Below, in pieces: positions 8,262-18,837 of a stretch of 64,000 nucleotides of DNA. Source of the DNA: Endozoicomonas gorgoniicola (GTDB lineage Bacteria; Pseudomonadota; Gammaproteobacteria; Pseudomonadales; Endozoicomonadaceae); assembly GCF_025562715.2 (NCBI RefSeq), contig NZ_JAPFCC010000001.1, forward strand, positions 5,914,001 through 5,978,000, written 5' to 3'. A program made the position numbers and the translations under genes. Within the stretch, counting starts at the first letter, position 1; the number at the start of each line of letters is the position of its first letter. The notes below the pieces were generated by a model. That model was not told the DNA's origin. It saw nothing but the letters and a program-made list of their open reading frames with translations, and did no database searches.

Positions 8262-9420
8262 GTCTTCCCGATACGCCCTGACCCATTTTACTCTGCCAGC
8301 CCATATTACTGACTCCGGGTTGGCAAATATCAGGAGTATTGTGGTCAACGAGGGGTTGATAGAGCAGGTCAGCACGGAGTCGTTTGCTGATGAGAATATC
8401 GAAACGGTAGACCTTAACGGGTATACGCTGGCTCCCGGTTTTATTGATCTGCAACTAAACGGCTGCGGTGGTGTTCTTTTTAATGCGGATATCTCAGAAA
8501 CGACTCTGGATGTTATGCATGCCACGAATTTACGGTTTGGCTGCACCAGCTTTCTGCCGACGTTGATCACATGCAGTGACAGCGATATGAACAAGGCCAT
8601 CGAGGTGGTCAGGTCTTACAGGGAGAAGCACCCGGAACGAGTTCCCGGGCTTCATCTTGAGGGGCCTTATATCAATAGGCTGAAAAAGGGTATTCATGAT
8701 GAAAATCATATACGCCCGCTTTCATCGGACAGGGTGGATTATCTCTGCGAAAACGCAGATGTTATCGCCATGCTGACTCTGGCTCCTGAAGTCTGCGAGC
8801 CTGCGCATATCACCCGGCTAAGTCAGGCGGGTATTGTTGTTTCCATTGGGCATAGCAATGCAACGTTCCATGAGGTTCGTGCAGCCGAACAGGCAGGGGC
8901 CAGTTTTGTCACGCACCTGTTTAATGCCATGAGCCAATTGCAAAGTCGGGAGCCTGGTGTTGTCGGAGCCGCATTCTCGGATAGCAAGCTGGGGGCTGGA
9001 ATCATTGCGGATGGTTATCACCTGGACTGGCATAACCTGCGCATGAGTCAGCAGTTATTAAACGACAGACTGGTTCTGGTAACGGATGCAACGACGCCAG
9101 CCGGGACGGATATTGAATCGTTTATGTTTGCCGGGCAGAAGGTTTACCACTCGAACGGCAAGTGTACCAGCAAAAATGGTACGCTGGGCGGTTCAGCCCT
9201 GACCATGATTGAAGCGGTAAAGAACTGTGTTACTCAGGGTATTTCTGAACGTGATGCTCTGGTGATGGCGACAGCAAATCCTGCCAGGGTGATTGGTATG
9301 GATAAAATGATGGGGACGATCCGATCTGGCAGCTATGCGAACTTTGTTCTGTTAGACGGGGAGTATAACGTAAAAGGCACAGTGAGCGGTGGCGACCTGA
9401 AACCCGTCGGGTCGGTCTGA
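8245..9420 (+). CDS. nagA: N-acetylglucosamine-6-phosphate deacetylase
   Basis: Amidohydrolase removing acetate from GlcNAc-6-P to give GlcN-6-P for NagB. 391 residues, near the usual 380-390. Recognisable motifs: APGFIDLQLNGCGG (metal-dependent hydrolase start), GLHLEGPYIN (metal-binding Glu), SIGHSNA (metal His), THLFNAMSQLQSREPG and LVTDATTPAG (catalytic Asp). Overlaps nagB by 17 nt; nagC starts 31 nt after the stop, so nagBAC is probably one transcript. The liberated acetate could be scavenged, but no acs gene is near. Confidence 0.96.
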   Translation: MFIPGKSSRYALTHFTLPAHITDSGLANIRSIVVNEGLIEQVSTESFADENIETVDLNGYTLAPGFIDLQLNGCGGVLFNADISETTLDVMHATNLRFGCTSFLPTLITCSDSDMNKAIEVVRSYREKHPERVPGLHLEGPYINRLKKGIHDENHIRPLSSDRVDYLCENADVIAMLTLAPEVCEPAHITRLSQAGIVVSIGHSNATFHEVRAAEQAGASFVTHLFNAMSQLQSREPGVVGAAFSDSKLGAGIIADGYHLDWHNLRMSQQLLNDRLVLVTDATTPAGTDIESFMFAGQKVYHSNGKCTSKNGTLGGSALTMIEAVKNCVTQGISERDALVMATANPARVIGMDKMMGTIRSGSYANFVLLDGEYNVKGTVSGGDLKPVGSV

Positions 9421-9451
9421 CGCTACTCCTAAGTCCCGAGTTCCGGGTATT

Positions 9452-10660
9452 ATGACGAATATGATTGCAAATATGGATTTTGTTAAACAGCGCAATATTA
9501 CGGCTGTTTACAAAACCATTGTCAATTCCAGCGGAATTTCCAGAGTTCAAATCGCCCGCGAGTGTAATCTTGCGGGTGGTAGTGTTACTCGTATCACCCG
9601 GTTTCTTCTTGAAGAAGGGTTGGTTCACGAGGTTGAGCAGCAGGCGTCAGAGCGTGGAAGAAAAGCCACCTCCCTTTCTTCCAGAATGGAAGTGCTGCAA
9701 ATTCTTGCGGCAAGGGCGGGGCGCAAGCATATTCATATCGGTCTGTGTGACATTGCCGGCAACTTGCTGGCAAAGCACTCGGTACTGACTCTGGGGCAGG
9801 ATCAGAAAAGTCTTGGCGAACAGATTATTCGTGAATTGCAGAGCTTTCAGAAGCAGCATGCTGGTTTGATTAACCGTATTGCCGGTATTGGCATCACCTT
9901 GCCGGGTGTTATTGATTCGGCAGAAGGGGTGGTTCGGTTTATGCCCCACGTTGATGTTGATGAATGGCACTTGGTTAAACAGGTGACGGACTCGATGGGA
10001 ATCCCCTGTTATCTTGGAAACTCTATTGCTGCCATGGCACTGGCTGAACATCGGTTTGGTGCCGCCAGGGGCTACGACAATGTTTTATACGTCCGTGTCC
10101 ATAATGGCGCAGGTCTTGGAATGATTCTTGACGGGCGACTCTACGAAGGAAAAAATCAGCCGGTTGGGGAAATAGGTCATATCCAGATTAACCCTCTGGG
10201 GAATCGCTGCTATTGCGGAAACTTTGGTTGCCTGGAAACCGAAGTGTCCAATAAGGCGATAGAGTACCAATACTCTGATGCCATCACCAAAGGCCTTGCC
10301 GGTCGTCTGGAGGCGGGGGCTGGTATCACGGAGATTTGTCAGGCAGCAGAGAGTGGGGATGAGCTGGCGCAAAACCTGCTTCGTCAGGCGGCCAGTCGGT
10401 TGGGCCAGGTACTTTCCGGAAGTGTCAACCTGCTAAGGCCAGAATGTATTGTTCTTGATGGTGAAATTTTTAAGGCGTCGCAAGTCGTATTGCCGGTGAT
10501 TGAGCGCTGCCTTGATACTCAGACAGTTTCCGTGGGCGGAAGTAGCAAGATTATTTTACGCACTTCGCAACTGGGCAATAATCAGTGGTTTGGTGGTTTT
10601 TCTTTAGTTCGCAGGGCTTTGCTGGAGCGTGGCCTGCTTATGCAGGTGGTCTCTGGGTGA
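9452..10660 (+). CDS. nagC: ROK-family transcriptional repressor, NagC
   Basis: 402 residues with an N-terminal winged helix-turn-helix (about 15-75: VQIARECNLAGGSVTRITRFLLEEGLV) and a ROK sugar-binding domain. GIGITLPGVI, GLGMILDGRLYEG and the zinc motif CYCGNFGCLETE (C-x-C-G-x2-G-C-x-E) are clear. NagC binds GlcNAc-6-P and releases its operators; Mlc is a close paralogue, and sequence alone cannot exclude it. Position directly after nagA and the palindromes at 7071 and 7234 favour NagC. A second in-frame ATG at 9464 (MIANMDFVKQ) is an alternative start. Confidence 0.9.
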   Translation: MTNMIANMDFVKQRNITAVYKTIVNSSGISRVQIARECNLAGGSVTRITRFLLEEGLVHEVEQQASERGRKATSLSSRMEVLQILAARAGRKHIHIGLCDIAGNLLAKHSVLTLGQDQKSLGEQIIRELQSFQKQHAGLINRIAGIGITLPGVIDSAEGVVRFMPHVDVDEWHLVKQVTDSMGIPCYLGNSIAAMALAEHRFGAARGYDNVLYVRVHNGAGLGMILDGRLYEGKNQPVGEIGHIQINPLGNRCYCGNFGCLETEVSNKAIEYQYSDAITKGLAGRLEAGAGITEICQAAESGDELAQNLLRQAASRLGQVLSGSVNLLRPECIVLDGEIFKASQVVLPVIERCLDTQTVSVGGSSKIILRTSQLGNNQWFGGFSLVRRALLERGLLMQVVSG

Positions 10661-10672
10661 TCACAGCTTAAT

Positions 10673-10755
10673 GGATGTTATGACCGCATTGCAGTGCTGT
10701 CATAACATCCGGTGTGGGTATATCAGTATCAGGTTACAGATCCGGGATACTGATA
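10673..10755 (+). terminator. Two tandem hairpins after nagC
   Basis: GGATGTTATGAC/GTCATAACATCC (10673-10684 with 10699-10710, perfect 12 bp) is followed by TATCAGTATC/GATACTGATA (10721-10730 with 10746-10755, perfect 10 bp). T-runs are short, so they may be 3'-end stabilisers or Rho-linked ends. They also lie downstream of the convergent minus gene ending at 10774. Confidence 0.6.
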
Positions 10756-10773
10756 GATTTTCAAGGTCTCAGT

Positions 10774-11055
10774 TTATCGTTCGATACGCGGCTCCGGTTT
10801 TTTTGTCAGATCAACAGTAAAGGTTTCAATGCCAATGTTTTTTAGTTCGTTGGTTACTGCTTCCAGTGTGGAGTAATGCTTAGGCATACGACGGTCACGC
10901 TGAGAGCGAACGGTGTAAGGGGTATGAGTATTTGCTGAATCCAGCAGACGCAGGCAAAAGCCCTTTTGGGTTGGGTAGTATTCTACCTTTGCTCCGCCCC
11001 TGATCTCGCCCAGGCTAAATCTGAGCTTGGCTTCTTTCAGTTCAATTAATTTCAT
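10774..11055 (-). CDS. Small conserved-looking protein of unknown function
   Basis: 93 residues from ATG 11055 (MKLIELKEAKLRF); a GTG at 11067 with a weaker spacing would add four. GGGAG lies about 11 nt upstream of the ATG. The protein is basic, with a predicted beta-rich start (LRFSLGEIRGGAKVEYYP), a central R/K patch (TVRSQRDRRMPKHYS) and a C-terminal helix. No signal peptide or membrane segment. I do not recognise the family. It stands alone, convergent with nagC, upstream of a 220-bp gap before pykF. The length, codon use and ribosome site support a real gene. Confidence 0.65.
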   Translation of the reverse strand: MKLIELKEAKLRFSLGEIRGGAKVEYYPTQKGFCLRLLDSANTHTPYTVRSQRDRRMPKHYSTLEAVTNELKNIGIETFTVDLTKKPEPRIER

Positions 11056-11243
11056 ACCAACAAACACTCCCTAAGTAACCCGTATCGAAACTAAACGACG
11101 CTGACATGGGTTTAATATGCCAGTATTGACGCATCAAAAAGCCGACTTCGATCAATAAAATGAGTAGTAATGATAGTTTTTTGTGAAAAATGTACGAGTT
11201 TTTTCGTTATAGGTGTGGGGTAGGTGAATGGCAGGGAAGAAGC

Positions 11244-11264
11244 CCCGCACCTGAAGGGTGCGGG
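11244..11264 (-). terminator. Terminator of pykF
   Basis: CCCGCACC (11244-11251) and GGTGCGGG (11257-11264) form an 8-bp GC-rich stem, followed on the minus strand by a pyrimidine-rich tract, 26 bp after the pykF stop. Confidence 0.65.
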
Positions 11265-11289
11265 ACAGAGTCACATATAAGCGACGCTA

Positions 11290-12711
11290 TTAGTCGATGA
11301 TGTGGACGGAAGAGGTGTTGGTGGTGCCGGAAGGAACCAGAGCGCCGGATACCATAACAACGGTATCGCCAGCTTTTGCCAGACCCATTTCAACAGCCAT
11401 GTCCTTGCCCAGTTTGTAGAACTGGTCGGAACTGTCGAGCCCTTCAACAATAGTGGTGGTTACGCCTTTAGTCAGGCATAACTGTTGAGCGGTCTTCTGG
11501 GAGCTGGTAACCGCAAGAATCGGAGCGTCTGGGAAGAACTTGCGAACAGAACGGGCAGATTTGCCTTTCCTGGTCGCAACGATGATCAGCTTGGCTTCCA
11601 GAGTTTCGGAAGTTTTCACTGCGCCACGGCAAACAGCCTGAGTGATGCTGCGACGCTCTTCGATTTCCAGGTCGTAACCTTCAACCTTGGATTCGATGGT
11701 GCCATCAGTGCTTTCACAGATGGTGGACATCACGCTGACGGATTCAGCCGGGTATTTACCCTTGGCACTTTCACCGGACAGCATGACGGCGTCAGTGCCG
11801 TCCAGAATGGCATTAGCCACGTCCCCGGCTTCCGCACGGGTTGGACGAGGATTCTTGATCATAGAATCCAGCATCTGGGTAGCGGTAATAACCGGCTTAC
11901 GCGCCTTGTTACACTTGGCGATCATCATCTTCTGGGCAAAGATCACCTGGTCAACAGGAATTTCTACACCCAGGTCACCACGGGCTACCATGATGCCATC
12001 GGAAACCGACAGGATGTCGTTGAAGTTGTCTACGCCTTCCTGGTTTTCGATCTTGGAGATGATGTGGATGTTTTCGCCGCCGTTAGAATCCAGCAGTTCG
12101 CGGATTTCCTGAACGTCGGAAGCCTTGCGGATGAAGGAGGCAGCTACAAAGTCTACGCCCTGCTCACAACCAAACACCAGGTCAGCCTTGTCTTTTTCAG
12201 ACAGGGCTGGCAGCTGAACGCTGACGCCCGGCAGGTTAACGCCTTTGTTCTCACCCAGTTCGCCGCTGTTCTTCACGTCGCACAGGATTTCGTTTCCTTT
12301 TACTTCTTTAACGGTCATTTCGATCAGACCGTCGTCCAGCAGTACGGTGTTGCCTGGCTTCAGGTCTTCGCACAGGCCTTTGTAGGTTACGGCTACTTTC
12401 GTGTTGTCGCCGATCACCGTGTCGTCAGTTGTCAGGGTAAATTCCTGACCGGCAGTCAGCATGACGTCGTTGCCGCCCTGCAGTTTAACAGTGCGGATTT
12501 CAGGACCTTTGGTGTCCAGCAGGATGGCAACTTTCTTGCCTGTTTCCGCGCTCACCTTGCGAATGGTGCTGATGCGGTCACCGTGCTCGTCAAAGTCGCC
12601 GTGAGAGAAGTTAAGTCTCATCACATTCATGCCACAGTTTACCAGCCTGGTCAGCATTTCCCTGGATTCAGACTTTGGTCCGATAGTACAAACTATCTTG
12701 GTCTTTCTCAC
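11290..12711 (-). CDS. pykF: Pyruvate kinase, PykF type
   Basis: Transfers phosphate from PEP to ADP in the last step of glycolysis. 473 residues, matching E. coli PykF (470) almost motif for motif: MRKTKIVCTIGPKSES start, NVMRLNFSHGD, LLDTKGPEIRT, the catalytic HIISKIENQEG (active-site Lys), GIMVARGDLGVEI and ITATQMLDSMIKNPRPTRAE. The C-terminal effector domain (VATRKGKSARSVRKFFPDAPI) fits fructose-1,6-bisphosphate activation known for PykF. Stands alone on the minus strand with its own hairpin downstream. Confidence 0.97.
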   Translation of the reverse strand: MRKTKIVCTIGPKSESREMLTRLVNCGMNVMRLNFSHGDFDEHGDRISTIRKVSAETGKKVAILLDTKGPEIRTVKLQGGNDVMLTAGQEFTLTTDDTVIGDNTKVAVTYKGLCEDLKPGNTVLLDDGLIEMTVKEVKGNEILCDVKNSGELGENKGVNLPGVSVQLPALSEKDKADLVFGCEQGVDFVAASFIRKASDVQEIRELLDSNGGENIHIISKIENQEGVDNFNDILSVSDGIMVARGDLGVEIPVDQVIFAQKMMIAKCNKARKPVITATQMLDSMIKNPRPTRAEAGDVANAILDGTDAVMLSGESAKGKYPAESVSVMSTICESTDGTIESKVEGYDLEIEERRSITQAVCRGAVKTSETLEAKLIIVATRKGKSARSVRKFFPDAPILAVTSSQKTAQQLCLTKGVTTTIVEGLDSSDQFYKLGKDMAVEMGLAKAGDTVVMVSGALVPSGTTNTSSVHIID

Positions 12712-13145
12712 TGCATTTATCTCCGTTTGAGGGAAATTGGGTCGCTACATTGTCTTGTGTCACTTTGAGTAGTGCATGCAAGTAGCTTAAACCCGAAAAA
12801 AAAGACTCGAGAATGGTTTTGGAAGTTTCACGTGCTTGTCGAAATCAAAACCTTTGGGCGACCTGCGCATAAATCTTCGGAAACGTACTCAGGTTAATTC
12901 TTTGGAGCGCGAATATTACAGCAAATAAGATAAAATTCCTTTGAATTTTAACCTATGCGCTATTGATGTGGGTCAATATTTCGGGTGCTATTTAACCAGG
13001 TAGTTATTAATAGTAAGTTATTGTAAAAAAGATGATATTGATTGATTTTTATTAGAAATAGTCGTTATTAAAATTACGCTTTATAAGCTGCTTTTCGGGT
13101 AATTTACTTAGCGAGTTAACTTTATATAAGTCTATAGTCGTTTAA
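12712..13145. other. AT-rich gap upstream of pykF
   Basis: No convincing gene. The part next to pykF should hold its promoter and leader; 12950-13145 is strongly AT-rich with many stop codons in all frames. Confidence 0.5.
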
Positions 13146-13235
13146 TTAAAGGGTATTATCTGTCGAAACGAGTGACAGCATGATAGCCAGATAGACGAAA
13201 AATGTCGTAATGATCAGCGGGGTGTCACTTATCAT
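13146..13235 (-). CDS. 29-residue hydrophobic peptide, PutP N-terminus-like
   Basis: ATG 13235 is preceded by AGAGG 6 nt upstream and opens a 29-codon frame, MISDTPLIITTFFVYLAIML, followed by nine residues and TAA. It is one membrane segment. The start resembles the first helix of sodium/proline symporters (PutP), which usually continue with a G-x-x-A-Y-R-x-T stretch that is absent here; the DNA beyond the stop is AT-rich and non-coding. Either a remnant of a deleted symporter gene with its ribosome site kept, or a genuine small membrane protein. Confidence 0.35.
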   Translation of the reverse strand: MISDTPLIITTFFVYLAIMLSLVSTDNTL

Positions 13236-13348
13236 GGTGAACCTCTGTCTGTAGTCCGTTACAGAGACTTTTTGTTATTTGTAATTCCTGCGATTGGTGT
13301 AATGCCAGAGCTTAGCGGTTAAATGAATGGGGAGGCTGTTTGTTAAGC

Positions 13349-13402
13349 GCGTATAAAAAAAGCTGCAACACCTTTTCAGGTCTTGCAGCTTTTTTTATAC
13401 GC
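13349..13402. terminator. rpoD terminator (long perfect hairpin)
   Basis: A perfect 20-bp stem (13349-13368 with 13383-13402) around a 14-nt loop, with A7/T7 runs inside the arms, works in both directions. It lies 17 bp after the rpoD stop. Confidence 0.9.
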
Positions 13403-13418
13403 TTTTATCTTTCCGGGC

Positions 13419-15254
<1,836 letters not shown>

Positions 15255-15432
15255 ATCAACCCTTTAACAGCGAAATAACAGCGAAAAATGAAGTGCCGGA
15301 CGAAAAAACGTAAGCAGGCAATTATAGCTCAAAAATCGAGACAAGTTCTACCTGAAGCTTGTAGGTGCTCCATAAACGAGTGCTCAATTTTCGCTGGGCG
15401 AGGTACCGGAGTGCTTTCCATTGCAAAGCAAG

Positions 15433-15448
15433 CCATGCTCAAGCATGG
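15433..15448 (-). promoter_or_regulatory. Small hairpin in the dnaG-rpoD gap
   Basis: CCATGC-TTGA-GCATGG (minus strand) lies in the 317-bp gap between dnaG and rpoD. The E. coli dnaG-rpoD junction is processed by RNase E, so this may help set separate message levels. The rest of the gap shows no gene. Confidence 0.35.
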
Positions 15449-15571
15449 TACGGTTTCCCCATCCCTGGTGTTGTTAGACCGGATTTATCAGATAATGGTC
15501 TATAACTCTATAACGTTGTATCCACTGCACACAGTGAACTTCAAGTATACCCAATAATGGTGTGTGTGCAG

Positions 15572-17635
15572 TTATTTTTTTGATACTTTCGTTTTATCCT
15601 GAGTTGCGTCAGTGGTGCTGATACCAAGACGTGCTTTATGTTTTTTCAGGAACTCTTCGTATTCGCTGCGTTGTTGTTCGTCCAATTGGTTTGGTTTTCT
15701 ATTCGCCAGCGTGCTTGAAATCTTGTTTGAAGCCTGCTGGTGTTCCAGATCCGCCACTTTATCTGAAATGCGTTTGATGGCTTCCCAGAATTCTCTGTCA
15801 TCAGGTTCGTGCCCAAGTTCCAGAGTGGCGACCTGCTGTAGTCTTTTACCCTTGTCTGTACCGTACCATTGGGCAATTAATGCACTGGTGGCCAGATTAG
15901 GTTGTTGTTTCAGTGTTTTTAACAGCTCGACCAGTAATACAGTGTCCGCGTCGTTATCCTGTGCCAGTGTATCGACGCATTTTACGTCAGAGGCGAGCTG
16001 TGGATTACACAGTAAATGTCGTATGGCATATAGTGGGCGACCGACTTTTATCTGTGTCTTCTCTAAAACAGGATCAAAGTTTTTTGTCCTTTTGTCAAAA
16101 AAACCTTTTGATTGTTGGTAACTATATGCACCCTGTAATGCAGAGTGTGAATAGTTAAAAGGTTCTTCTGCATAGCTATTTGCATAGCTATTTGAATGGC
16201 TATTTGAATGGCTTTCCGGATGGTAATCCGCAAAGTCATTCCCCGGCTGGTAATAATGCTCATGATGATCCTGATAGTGGTCATGAGTCGTTTGATCAGC
16301 GGGTGCCGCTACTGGCGCTGTTTTCTGCTCAGTGTCAGTGCTTAAGTGCGCTTCGAGCCTTGATGAGTCCAGCCCGGTCAGCTCTGACAGTTTTTGCAGC
16401 AATAATTGCCTGAATATGCCATCAGGCAGTTTGCTCAAATAAGGCTGTGCCAGCTTGGTCAGGCGAGCCCTGCCATCCATGGTGTGAAGATCCAGACCGT
16501 CTTCCAGTTCTTTGAACAGGAAAGTGTCCAGGCTGAGAGCCTGATCCCGAATGCGCTGGAGAAACTGTTCTGAACCTTCCTGTCGTACCATGCTGTCGGG
16601 ATCTTCTCCCTGGGGCAGGAACAGAAATCGTGCCTGTCGTCCGTCCTGCATATTGGGCAGGGTAGACTCCAGGGCGCGCCATGCTGCTCGCCGGCCTGCG
16701 TCATCGCCATCGAAACAGAACACGACTTCAGGTACTGTTTTGAACAGGCGTTGCATGTGTTCCAGTGTCGTGGCAGTTCCCAGTGTTGCCACCGCATTGC
16801 TGATGCCCAGCTGTGACAGTGCCACCACGTCCATGTAACCTTCCACAACCAGAATGCGATCCAGTGAGCGGTTGTTCTTTTTGGCTTCATAAAGGCCATA
16901 AAGTTCCCGCCCCTTGTGGAAAATAGGAGATTCCGGGGAGTTCAGGTATTTTGGTTTGGCGTCGCCCAGTACTCGCCCGCCAAAGGCAATGATGCGACCC
17001 CGGCTGTCACGAATAGGGAACATAACCCGGTCACGAAAACGATCGTACCGTTTTTTGCTCTCTTCGTTTTCAACCAGCATGCCGGTTTTGATCAGCTGTT
17101 CTTCTTTCTCGTCGCTGGTGGCCAGCAGGTTTTGCAGGTTATCCCAGCCTCTGGGGGCAAAACCGATGCCGAACTGTTTGCAGGTCTGTCCGTCGAGCCC
17201 GCGCTGTTTCAGATAGTTGATGACTTGGGGCGCATCAGGGGCTGCTTTCAGTTGTTCCTGATAGTAATCTGAGGCGCGGGTCATAAGCTCGTAGAGTTCA
17301 GAGTAATCCGGGCGTCGGCTCTGGCGGCTGCCTTGTTCTCTGGGTACTTCCATGCCTTGTGTGCCGGCCAGGTTGTCAACGGCGGCAGGAAAATCCAGAT
17401 GGTCAAAATCCATCACGAAACCAATGGCGTTACCACTGGCGCCACAGCCAAAGCAGTAGTAGAACTGTTTGTCAGGGCTGACGGAGAAAGAAGGTGTTTT
17501 TTCTTTGTGGAACGGGCAGCAGGCCGAATAATTGCGACCGGTTTTCTTCAGTTTGACCCGGCTGTCAACCACGTCGACGATATCGACTCTGGCCAGCAGG
17601 TCGTCAATAAATGTCTGTGGAATGCGTCCAGCCAT
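15572..17635 (-). CDS. dnaG: DNA primase
   Basis: Synthesises RNA primers at the replication fork with DnaB. 687 residues, longer than E. coli (581). Zinc-binding domain at 40-70 (CPFHKEKTPSFSVSPDKQ then YYCFGCGASGN); core with FGIGFAPRGWDNL and FRDRVMFPIRDSRGRIIAFGGR; TOPRIM motifs VVEGYMDVVAL and FCFDGDDAGRRAAWRAL. The extra length is mainly a His/Ser/Asn-rich linker at about 445-510, partly from 12-bp DNA repeats, before the C-terminal DnaB-binding domain (about 540-687). 28 nt after yqeY. Ribosome site weak, suggesting coupling. Confidence 0.97.
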   Translation of the reverse strand: MAGRIPQTFIDDLLARVDIVDVVDSRVKLKKTGRNYSACCPFHKEKTPSFSVSPDKQFYYCFGCGASGNAIGFVMDFDHLDFPAAVDNLAGTQGMEVPREQGSRQSRRPDYSELYELMTRASDYYQEQLKAAPDAPQVINYLKQRGLDGQTCKQFGIGFAPRGWDNLQNLLATSDEKEEQLIKTGMLVENEESKKRYDRFRDRVMFPIRDSRGRIIAFGGRVLGDAKPKYLNSPESPIFHKGRELYGLYEAKKNNRSLDRILVVEGYMDVVALSQLGISNAVATLGTATTLEHMQRLFKTVPEVVFCFDGDDAGRRAAWRALESTLPNMQDGRQARFLFLPQGEDPDSMVRQEGSEQFLQRIRDQALSLDTFLFKELEDGLDLHTMDGRARLTKLAQPYLSKLPDGIFRQLLLQKLSELTGLDSSRLEAHLSTDTEQKTAPVAAPADQTTHDHYQDHHEHYYQPGNDFADYHPESHSNSHSNSYANSYAEEPFNYSHSALQGAYSYQQSKGFFDKRTKNFDPVLEKTQIKVGRPLYAIRHLLCNPQLASDVKCVDTLAQDNDADTVLLVELLKTLKQQPNLATSALIAQWYGTDKGKRLQQVATLELGHEPDDREFWEAIKRISDKVADLEHQQASNKISSTLANRKPNQLDEQQRSEYEEFLKKHKARLGISTTDATQDKTKVSKK
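16171..16218. repeat. 12-bp tandem repeats inside dnaG
   Basis: catagctatttg occurs twice and a variant aatggctatttg once, with a partial fourth copy. In frame it encodes the HSNSHSNSYANSYA linker. Because the unit is 12 bp, copy changes keep the frame. Confidence 0.85.
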
Positions 17636-17663
17636 GTAAAGTATTATCGCAGGGTTGCGGGAA

Positions 17664-18113
17664 TCAGCCCAGCAGTTTTTTAACCGACTGGCTGATCAGA
17701 GCCATATCGGCACGACCCTGAACCTGAGGTTTTACCAGACCCATTACCTTGCCCATATCTTTCATGCCTTCTGCGCCGCTCTGGGCAATGGCATCGTGGA
17801 CAATCTGGTCGATGTCTTCAGGGGAGAGTGGTTCAGGCAGAAATTCCTGAATGACGGTCAGTTCAAACTGTTCCTGTTCAGCGAGATCCGTGCGCCCTGC
17901 AGACTCGAACTGGGTAATGGCATCGCGGCGTTGCTTGGCCATTTTGTCCAGGGCTGCAAGGGCACGGGTGTCGTCCAGCGACTTTTCGTCTACTTCAATA
18001 CGTTTCAATTCTGCCAGAGCCAGGCGGATAGTGGACAGGCGAGCCTTTTCGCGGTTGCGCATGGCTTCCTTCATTGCTGAAGTCAGTTGGTCCTTTACTG
18101 TGCATTCGCTCAT
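17664..18113 (-). CDS. yqeY: GatB/YqeY family protein
   Basis: 149 residues, the family length. Starts at ATG 18113 with AGGAGA about 6 nt upstream; a longer frame from 18140 lacks such a site. TVKDQLTSAMKEAMRNREK, STIRLALAELKRIEVD and the C-terminal DMGKVMGLVKPQVQGRAD are typical. The family shares a C-terminal fold with GatB of the tRNA amidotransferase and probably binds tRNA; its role is not settled. Lying between rpsU and dnaG is a common proteobacterial arrangement. Confidence 0.93.
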   Translation of the reverse strand: MSECTVKDQLTSAMKEAMRNREKARLSTIRLALAELKRIEVDEKSLDDTRALAALDKMAKQRRDAITQFESAGRTDLAEQEQFELTVIQEFLPEPLSPEDIDQIVHDAIAQSGAEGMKDMGKVMGLVKPQVQGRADMALISQSVKKLLG

Positions 18114-18169
18114 AATGTTCTCCTGTATAAATATCCACAAGCAGGCATAAGCCTGTCAGGTACTGAGGT

Positions 18170-18211
18170 TTAACCTTCAAATGCTATCACTGACGTGACC
18201 CTGAAGGTTAA
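18170..18211 (-). promoter_or_regulatory. Inverted repeat between rpsU and yqeY
   Basis: TTAACCTTCA (18170-18179) and TGAAGGTTAA (18202-18211) form a perfect 10-bp stem with a 22-nt loop in the 144-bp gap after rpsU. In E. coli an attenuating terminator separates rpsU from dnaG; this may do the same without a T-run. Confidence 0.45.
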
Positions 18212-18257
18212 TGCTGAATCGTCTTGTAACTGAAGCAGTATTCAGATCGTTACGATC

Positions 18258-18473
18258 TTAATACAGACGCTCGCGACGACGCTGTTCGCGCTGCAGTTTT
18301 TTCAGATGACGCTTAACGGCAGCAGCAGCTTTGCGCTTGCGAACAGAAGTCGGCTTCTCGTAGTGTTCACGACGACGTACTTCAGCCAGGACACCGGCTT
18401 TTTCACAAGAGCGCTTGAAGCGGCGCAGGGCTACGTCAAACGGTTCATTTTCTTTAACTTTAACAGCAGGCAT
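18258..18473 (-). CDS. rpsU: 30S ribosomal protein S21
   Basis: 71 residues, highly basic, the standard length. MPAVKVKENEPFDVALRRFKRSCEKAG and the C-terminal KLQREQRRRERLY are diagnostic. S21 sits near the 3' end of 16S rRNA and helps initiation. First gene of the macromolecular-synthesis block rpsU-yqeY-dnaG-rpoD. Ribosome site AGGAAGGTGAG lies 6-16 nt upstream of ATG 18473; a promoter candidate lies about 190 bp upstream. Confidence 0.98.
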   Translation of the reverse strand: MPAVKVKENEPFDVALRRFKRSCEKAGVLAEVRRREHYEKPTSVRKRKAAAAVKRHLKKLQREQRRRERLY

Positions 18474-18661
18474 GCAGAGCTCACCTTCCTAAATATTCGT
18501 TGATTCAATAGAAGTTTGCAGCCCGGCATGATACAGCAGCAATGGTGCTTCTGAATACAGTTTTTGCTAACTGTATGAAGCGAAATCCGGTCCGCAAAAA
18601 TTCAGTGTCTGATAATCATACCAGTCACTGGATTAGCCGCGTATTTTAAAAGGGTGCGAAT

Positions 18662-18689
18662 TTTATAGCCAATCGCCGAAAAATGCAAA
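18662..18689 (-). promoter_or_regulatory. Candidate sigma70 promoter of the rpsU-dnaG-rpoD block
   Basis: On the minus strand TTTGCA (18689-18684) is followed after 16 bp by TATAAA (18667-18662, extended TATAAAAT). Prediction by eye; position fits rpsU. Confidence 0.45.
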
Positions 18690-18837
18690 AAACCGGCTTT
18701 TTGAGTATTGACTGCCAGCTCGTGGCTGATGCTGGAAAATGACCATCAGGAGTGCAGAAAGTGTTCTTCCGATTGGTGGAAGTGCCATTCTGGCATTGTT
18801 GGAGATTCGAATTAATCGGCTGCTGTGGGTATAAATC

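Noticed and set aside
11485..12768. 427-codon plus-strand frame across pykF
   Set aside because: Antisense to pykF; no family features.
15288..15557. 89-codon plus-strand frame between rpoD and dnaG
   Set aside because: Lies opposite the dnaG-rpoD transcript with no ribosome site or recognisable motif.
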